Positions 35,233-35,554 of a DNA stretch of 35,554 nt are shown in pieces. Position 1 is the stretch's first letter; every line of letters starts with the position of its first letter. A program made the position numbers and the translations under genes. Under the pieces are notes generated by a model, which was not told the origin of the DNA, did no database searches, and saw only the letters and a list, made by a program, of their open reading frames with translations. Location: contig NZ_FUWX01000018.1 in NCBI RefSeq assembly GCF_900167275.1, positions 1 to 35,554 on the forward strand, given 5' to 3'. Source of the DNA: Cetobacterium ceti (GTDB taxonomy: Bacteria; Fusobacteriota; Fusobacteriia; Fusobacteriales; Fusobacteriaceae).

Positions 35233-35261
35233 TTGACGAGATTTAAAATTTGTGATATTAT
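35233..35261 (+). promoter_or_regulatory. rRNA operon promoter
   Basis: TTGACG (35233-35238) and TATTAT (35256-35261) are 17 bases apart. A TATAAT at 35259-35264 overlaps but would need a 20-base spacer. The A/T-rich stretch upstream (35203-35231) could act as an UP element. The start is near 35268. Confidence 0.75.
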
Positions 35262-35267
35262 AATTTT

Positions 35268-35374
35268 TGTCAGCGGGAAACGCCGACGAAACAAAAGAAG
35301 GACATTAACAACAGAATAGATAAGATAGTTAATAATTAGTTATGCAATAACACATAACGGTGTAAATAAAATTT
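35268..35374 (+). other. rRNA operon leader
   Basis: About 107 bases between the predicted start and 16S. GTCAGCG (35269-35275) pairs with CGCCGAC (35281-35287), one mismatch. GTTATG (35339-35344) pairs with CATAAC (35353-35358). Sequences here would pair with those after 16S to form the RNase III stem, but the 3' side is outside the window. I do not find a clear boxA. Confidence 0.6.

Positions 35375-35554
<180 letters not shown>

Overview
The window is a 35.5 kb piece of chromosome from an AT-rich bacterium, most likely a member of the Fusobacteriaceae. Arg codons are almost all AGA, the Shine-Dalgarno sites are strong GGAGG, and the start of the 16S gene at the right edge looks like the Fusobacterium/Cetobacterium/Ilyobacter/Propionigenium group. 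I do not commit to a genus. Every supported gene lies on the + strand. I see no mobile element, CRISPR array, tRNA or phage gene. This is core housekeeping DNA, so the interest lies in its RNA leaders and a few divergent proteins.

Region 1 (1-11770) holds the 3' end of tuf with its terminator, then one uninterrupted S10-spc cluster: rpsJ, rplC, rplD, rplW, rplB, rpsS, rplV, rpsC, rplP, rpmC, rpsQ, rplN, rplX, rplE, rpsN, rpsH, rplF, rplR, rpsE, rpmD, rplO and secY. It is driven by a promoter at 853-880 and closed by a terminator after secY. A 161-base gap between rpsJ and rplC is strongly structured.

Region 2 (11771-16768) holds adk, map, infA, rpmJ, rpsM, rpsK, rpsD, rpoA and rplQ. It has a promoter before infA, a folded leader between rpmJ and rpsM (the place where S4 binds in the E. 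coli alpha operon) and a terminator after rplQ.

Region 3 (16769-17660) holds a GC-rich folded leader before a small rhodanese-fold protein that lacks the catalytic cysteine, then a cold-shock protein with its own promoter and terminator.

Region 4 (17661-26090) is the conserved rpsB, tsf, pyrH, frr, uppS, cdsA, dxr, rseP cluster. A thymidylate-kinase-like gene sits between dxr and rseP, and a TetR-type regulator follows. It links translation (S2, EF-Ts, ribosome recycling), UTP supply, and isoprenoid, undecaprenyl and phospholipid synthesis. The rpsB leader has a candidate pseudoknot.

Region 5 (26091-29475) holds an AAA+ regulator of the NtrC type with altered key motifs, and a membrane-anchored parvulin-type chaperone.

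Region 6 (29476-35554) holds dnaG and rpoD, then a divergent, apparently DNA-binding-deficient sigma-70-like protein, a Nif3-family protein, a small TPM-like membrane protein, rnpB (RNase P RNA) and the promoter and 5' end of a ribosomal RNA operon. The sigma-like gene, next to the principal sigma factor and in the slot used by trmK in many Firmicutes, is the best candidate here for undescribed biology. All functions are read from sequence and family knowledge; nothing was computed or searched.
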